A stretch of 40,072 nucleotides of DNA from an uncultured Bacilli bacterium (GTDB lineage: Bacteria > Bacillota_I > Bacilli_A > RF39 > UBA660): NCBI GenBank assembly GCA_947630955.1, contig CANRJK010000003.1:1-40072 (forward strand). Direction: 5' to 3'. The notes under the pieces are model-generated. The model was given only the letters and a program-made list of their open reading frames with translations, was not told the DNA's origin and ran no database searches. Of the stretch, positions 37,333-40,072 are shown piece after piece (position 1 is the stretch's first letter; every line of letters begins with the position of its first letter). Both the position numbers and the translations under genes were made by a program.

Positions 37333-38922
37333 ATGTTAATTACCGAAAATGTTGGTTTAAGATTTGGGAAAAGAATCTTATTTGAAAATGTTAATTTGAA
37401 GTTTGAAAATGATAATTGTTATGGAGTAATTGGTGCTAATGGAGCAGGGAAATCAACTTTTCTTAAAATATTAAGTGGTCAGATAGAATCAACTAGTGGA
37501 CAAGTTATTACTGGTAAAGATGAGCGAATATCTTTTTTGATGCAAAACCATAATGCTTATGATGAATACAATGTTATTGATACAGTTATAATGGGTGATA
37601 AACAACTATATGATATAAAAACAGAAAAAGAACAACTTTATATGAAAACTGACTTTACAACCGAAGATGGTATGCGTGCTGGTATTTTAGAAGATTTATT
37701 TCTTAAAAAAAATGGATGGCAAGCTGAAAGTGATGCTGCTATTTTATTAAGTGGTTTAGGAGTAAATATATCTTTACATAACCAAATGATGAAAGATTTA
37801 AAGGAAATAGATAAAGTAAAAGTCATGTTAGCTCAAGCTTTATTTGGTGATCCTGATATTTTACTTTTAGATGAACCTACCAATGGACTTGATTTAGATA
37901 GTAAAAACTGGCTAGAGGAATTTCTTTTAGATTTTAAAAACACAGTTATTGTTATATCTCATGACCGTCATTTTTTAAATAAAATATGTACACATATGGT
38001 TGATATTGATTATGAAAAAATAACTATGTTTGCTGGCAATTATGACTTTTGGTATGAATCTAGTAAATTAATTCAAAAACAAATGCGTGAATCTAATAAG
38101 AAAAAAGAAGAACGTATAGCTGAACTACAAGACTTTATTAGACGCTTTAGCGCTAATGCTTCCAAATCTAAGCAAGCTACAAGTCGTAAAAAGTCATTAG
38201 AAAAAATTAAATTAGAAGAAATTAAGCCAAGTAGTCGTAAATATCCTTATATTAATTTTGAACCAGAAAAATATTTAGGTAAAGAGGGTATTTATTTAGA
38301 TAAAGTTAATAAAAAGATTGATGGTGTTGAGGTCATCAAAAATATGCGTTTAAATATCAAACCAGGTGATAAAATTGCCTTAATTGGAAATAACGAACTT
38401 GCTAAAACAACGCTTTTACGTCTTTTAGCTGGAGATCTAACACCAGATAGTGGGGAAATAAAAATAGGTACGACAGTTACTAGATCTTATTATCCTAAAA
38501 ATAGTGATGCTTATTTTAAAAAAGATATTAATATGATTGAGTGGTTAAGAGAATACTCAGAAAATAAAGATGAAACCTTTGTTAGAAGTTTTTTAGGGAG
38601 AATGTTATTTTCTGGTGATGAAACATTAAAAAAAGTAAGCGTCTTATCAGGTGGTGAAAAGGTACGCTGTATGCTTTCTAAAATGATGTTAGAACATGCT
38701 AATCATCTATTTTTAGATGAACCAACTAATCACTTGGACATGGAATCCATATCGGCTTTAAATGAAGGACTGCAGCATTTTAAAGGTAGTATTGTTTTTG
38801 CCACCTTCGATCAACAATTAATTGAAACTTTAGCGACCAGAATTATTGAAATAAAAGAAGATGGTTCTTATATTGATAAAGAATTAACTTATGAGGAATA
38901 TATGAAACGTTATGGAAAATAG
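37333..38922 (+). CDS. ABC-F family ATPase (YkpA/YbiT-like)
   Basis: Two ABC domains: GANGAGKSTF, LLLDEPTNGLD, VSVLSGGEKVR, LFLDEPTNHLD; second Walker A degenerate GNNELAKTT. Confidence 0.93.
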   Translation: MLITENVGLRFGKRILFENVNLKFENDNCYGVIGANGAGKSTFLKILSGQIESTSGQVITGKDERISFLMQNHNAYDEYNVIDTVIMGDKQLYDIKTEKEQLYMKTDFTTEDGMRAGILEDLFLKKNGWQAESDAAILLSGLGVNISLHNQMMKDLKEIDKVKVMLAQALFGDPDILLLDEPTNGLDLDSKNWLEEFLLDFKNTVIVISHDRHFLNKICTHMVDIDYEKITMFAGNYDFWYESSKLIQKQMRESNKKKEERIAELQDFIRRFSANASKSKQATSRKKSLEKIKLEEIKPSSRKYPYINFEPEKYLGKEGIYLDKVNKKIDGVEVIKNMRLNIKPGDKIALIGNNELAKTTLLRLLAGDLTPDSGEIKIGTTVTRSYYPKNSDAYFKKDINMIEWLREYSENKDETFVRSFLGRMLFSGDETLKKVSVLSGGEKVRCMLSKMMLEHANHLFLDEPTNHLDMESISALNEGLQHFKGSIVFATFDQQLIETLATRIIEIKEDGSYIDKELTYEEYMKRYGK

Positions 38923-39604
38923 ACTATTTATTAAAAATAATATTGAGCGAATAAAAAAGGGAAGTTATACAGTCTTTCTAGATCCTATCCAAAGAAAAGA
39001 AATAATTAATGTCTTAAGAAAAAATAATATTTTTTATGAAGAATTTATTCCATTTGAAGATGCTACTAAAACAATAATATATAGTAAAGCAAAACCAGTA
39101 ATTAGTTTATTAAAAATAAATAGTAAGCATTCTTTTAAACATAATGAAATATTAGGGACTTTATTTAGTCACAATATATCACCAACTAAATATGGTGATA
39201 TTATTGTTAGTGATGAAAGCTATTTAATAGTTTTAGATTCAATTAAAAACTATCTTATCTTAAATTTTAATCTTATTGGTAGATATAAAGTTAATCTTGA
39301 AGAAGTAAACCTCAGTATTATTAAAGACTATCATATTGATTACATTGAATTGACCATTTTAACTAATAGTTTAAGATTAGATACAGTTATTTCATCATTA
39401 ATTAATACCAGCAGAAAGAAAACAGAAGAATTGTTAAGTAATAAATTAGTTTTAGTTAACTATAGTATTAACAATAAAAAAGATTATCTATTAAAAGATA
39501 ATGATATTATTAGTATTAGAAAATATGGCAAATACCTTTTTAAAGGCCTTATTAATACAACTAAAAAAGGTAAATATCTAATTAAAATATTAAAATATAA
39601 ATAA
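38912..39604 (+). CDS. ylmH: S4-domain RNA-binding protein, YlmH-like
   Basis: HNISPTKYGDIIVSD; C-terminal S4 LRLDTVISSLINTSRKKTEELLSNKLVLVNYS. Confidence 0.85.
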   Translation: MENRLFIKNNIERIKKGSYTVFLDPIQRKEIINVLRKNNIFYEEFIPFEDATKTIIYSKAKPVISLLKINSKHSFKHNEILGTLFSHNISPTKYGDIIVSDESYLIVLDSIKNYLILNFNLIGRYKVNLEEVNLSIIKDYHIDYIELTILTNSLRLDTVISSLINTSRKKTEELLSNKLVLVNYSINNKKDYLLKDNDIISIRKYGKYLFKGLINTTKKGKYLIKILKYK

Positions 39605-39634
39605 AACAAAACATCAAGAAAAATGTTTTGTTTT
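39603..39634. terminator. Bidirectional terminator after ylmH
   Basis: AAAACAAAACAT / ATGTTTTGTTTT perfect 12-bp stem; T-rich on either side. Confidence 0.85.
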
Positions 39635-39644
39635 TCGTCTTTCA

Positions 39645-39828
39645 GTCCTTAAGTTATTTACTTAAGTTCTCATAATTCTAATAAAATAATATCATTTTTT
39701 ATATGAATTGTAAAGCTTTTTTGTTTTCATAAAAGCAATATAAAAAGACTATTTTTATTTTCTATTATTTCTTATATACCCTTTTAATTTCAACAAAGTA
39801 GTTGTCCTTAAGTAAATAACTTAAGGAC
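39645..39828. repeat. Candidate invertible element: 22-bp perfect inverted repeats flanking 140 bp
   Basis: Left arm 39645-39666 GTCCTTAAGTTATTTACTTAAG; right arm 39807-39828 is its exact reverse complement. Confidence 0.8.
39686..39714 (-). promoter_or_regulatory. Promoter inside the candidate invertible element, reading leftward
   Basis: On the - strand: TTTACA-N17-TATTAT. Confidence 0.6.
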
Positions 39829-39844
39829 ACATTTGGAGGGCAAT

Positions 39845-40072
39845 ATGAAACGAGTAAAAAATAAAAATATGATGGTGTTAATAGTAATTGTTATAGTAAC
39901 GTTAACAAGTAGTATAGGGTATAGCGCTTTACAGTCAAATTTAAAAGTAACAGCTGATTTAAATGTCTTAAAAGACTATATACCAGATGGGACACTATAT
40001 GATATGATGCATCATATATCAGAAATGGATAATGCAAGTAGTAAATATGTAAGTAATCCTAGTGGAGTAGAT
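39845..40072 (+). CDS. Secreted surface protein with TasA/camelysin-like leader, truncated by window end
   Basis: GGAGGG RBS at 39835; open frame to the window end: MKRVKNKNMMVLIVIVIVTLTSSIGYSALQSNLKVTADLNVLKDYIPDGTLYDMMHHISEMDNASSKYVSNPSGVD; absent from the supplied ORF track because it runs off the edge. Confidence 0.85.
   Translation, partial: MKRVKNKNMMVLIVIVIVTLTSSIGYSALQSNLKVTADLNVLKDYIPDGTLYDMMHHISEMDNASSKYVSNPSGVD

Noticed and set aside
39645-39828. Interpreting the inverted repeats as transposon ends (IS/MITE)
   Set aside because: The 140-bp interior has no ORF and I saw no clear target-site duplication; the promoter orientation and dyad arms fit an invertible switch better, although a MITE cannot be fully excluded.

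Overview
AT-rich, low-GC Gram-positive (Firmicutes/Bacillota, possibly a Mollicutes-adjacent gut lineage) chromosomal window with dense, mostly + strand operons. The housekeeping backbone is clear: obgE, a SpoU-type rRNA methyltransferase, rimM-trmD, rpsB-tsf, uvrC, murG-murB-divIB, ftsA-ftsZ, spoIIGA-sigE, an ABC-F ATPase and a YlmH-like S4 protein. Accessory content includes a DAACS transporter, a ferritin-like protein, a HAD + acyl-CoA-ligase fusion followed by a PlsC-like acyltransferase with a large insertion, a hybrid histidine kinase with a solo receiver, and a BIG2 Ig-repeat surface protein. Two regions stand out. (1) 19.6-25.5 kb: five tandem paralogous secreted ~200-aa proteins with TasA/camelysin-like leaders, followed by an ER-type (Ser/His, SipW-like) signal peptidase fused to a polytopic membrane region and a DUF5305-like membrane protein. 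This looks like a self-contained surface-fibre or coat export/processing locus. (2) 39645-39828: a perfect 22-bp inverted repeat flanking 140 bp that carries a good promoter pointing AWAY from a downstream surface-protein gene with a related leader. This is a candidate invertible (phase-variable) promoter captured in the OFF orientation. All identifications come from reading the sequence; no database search was run.
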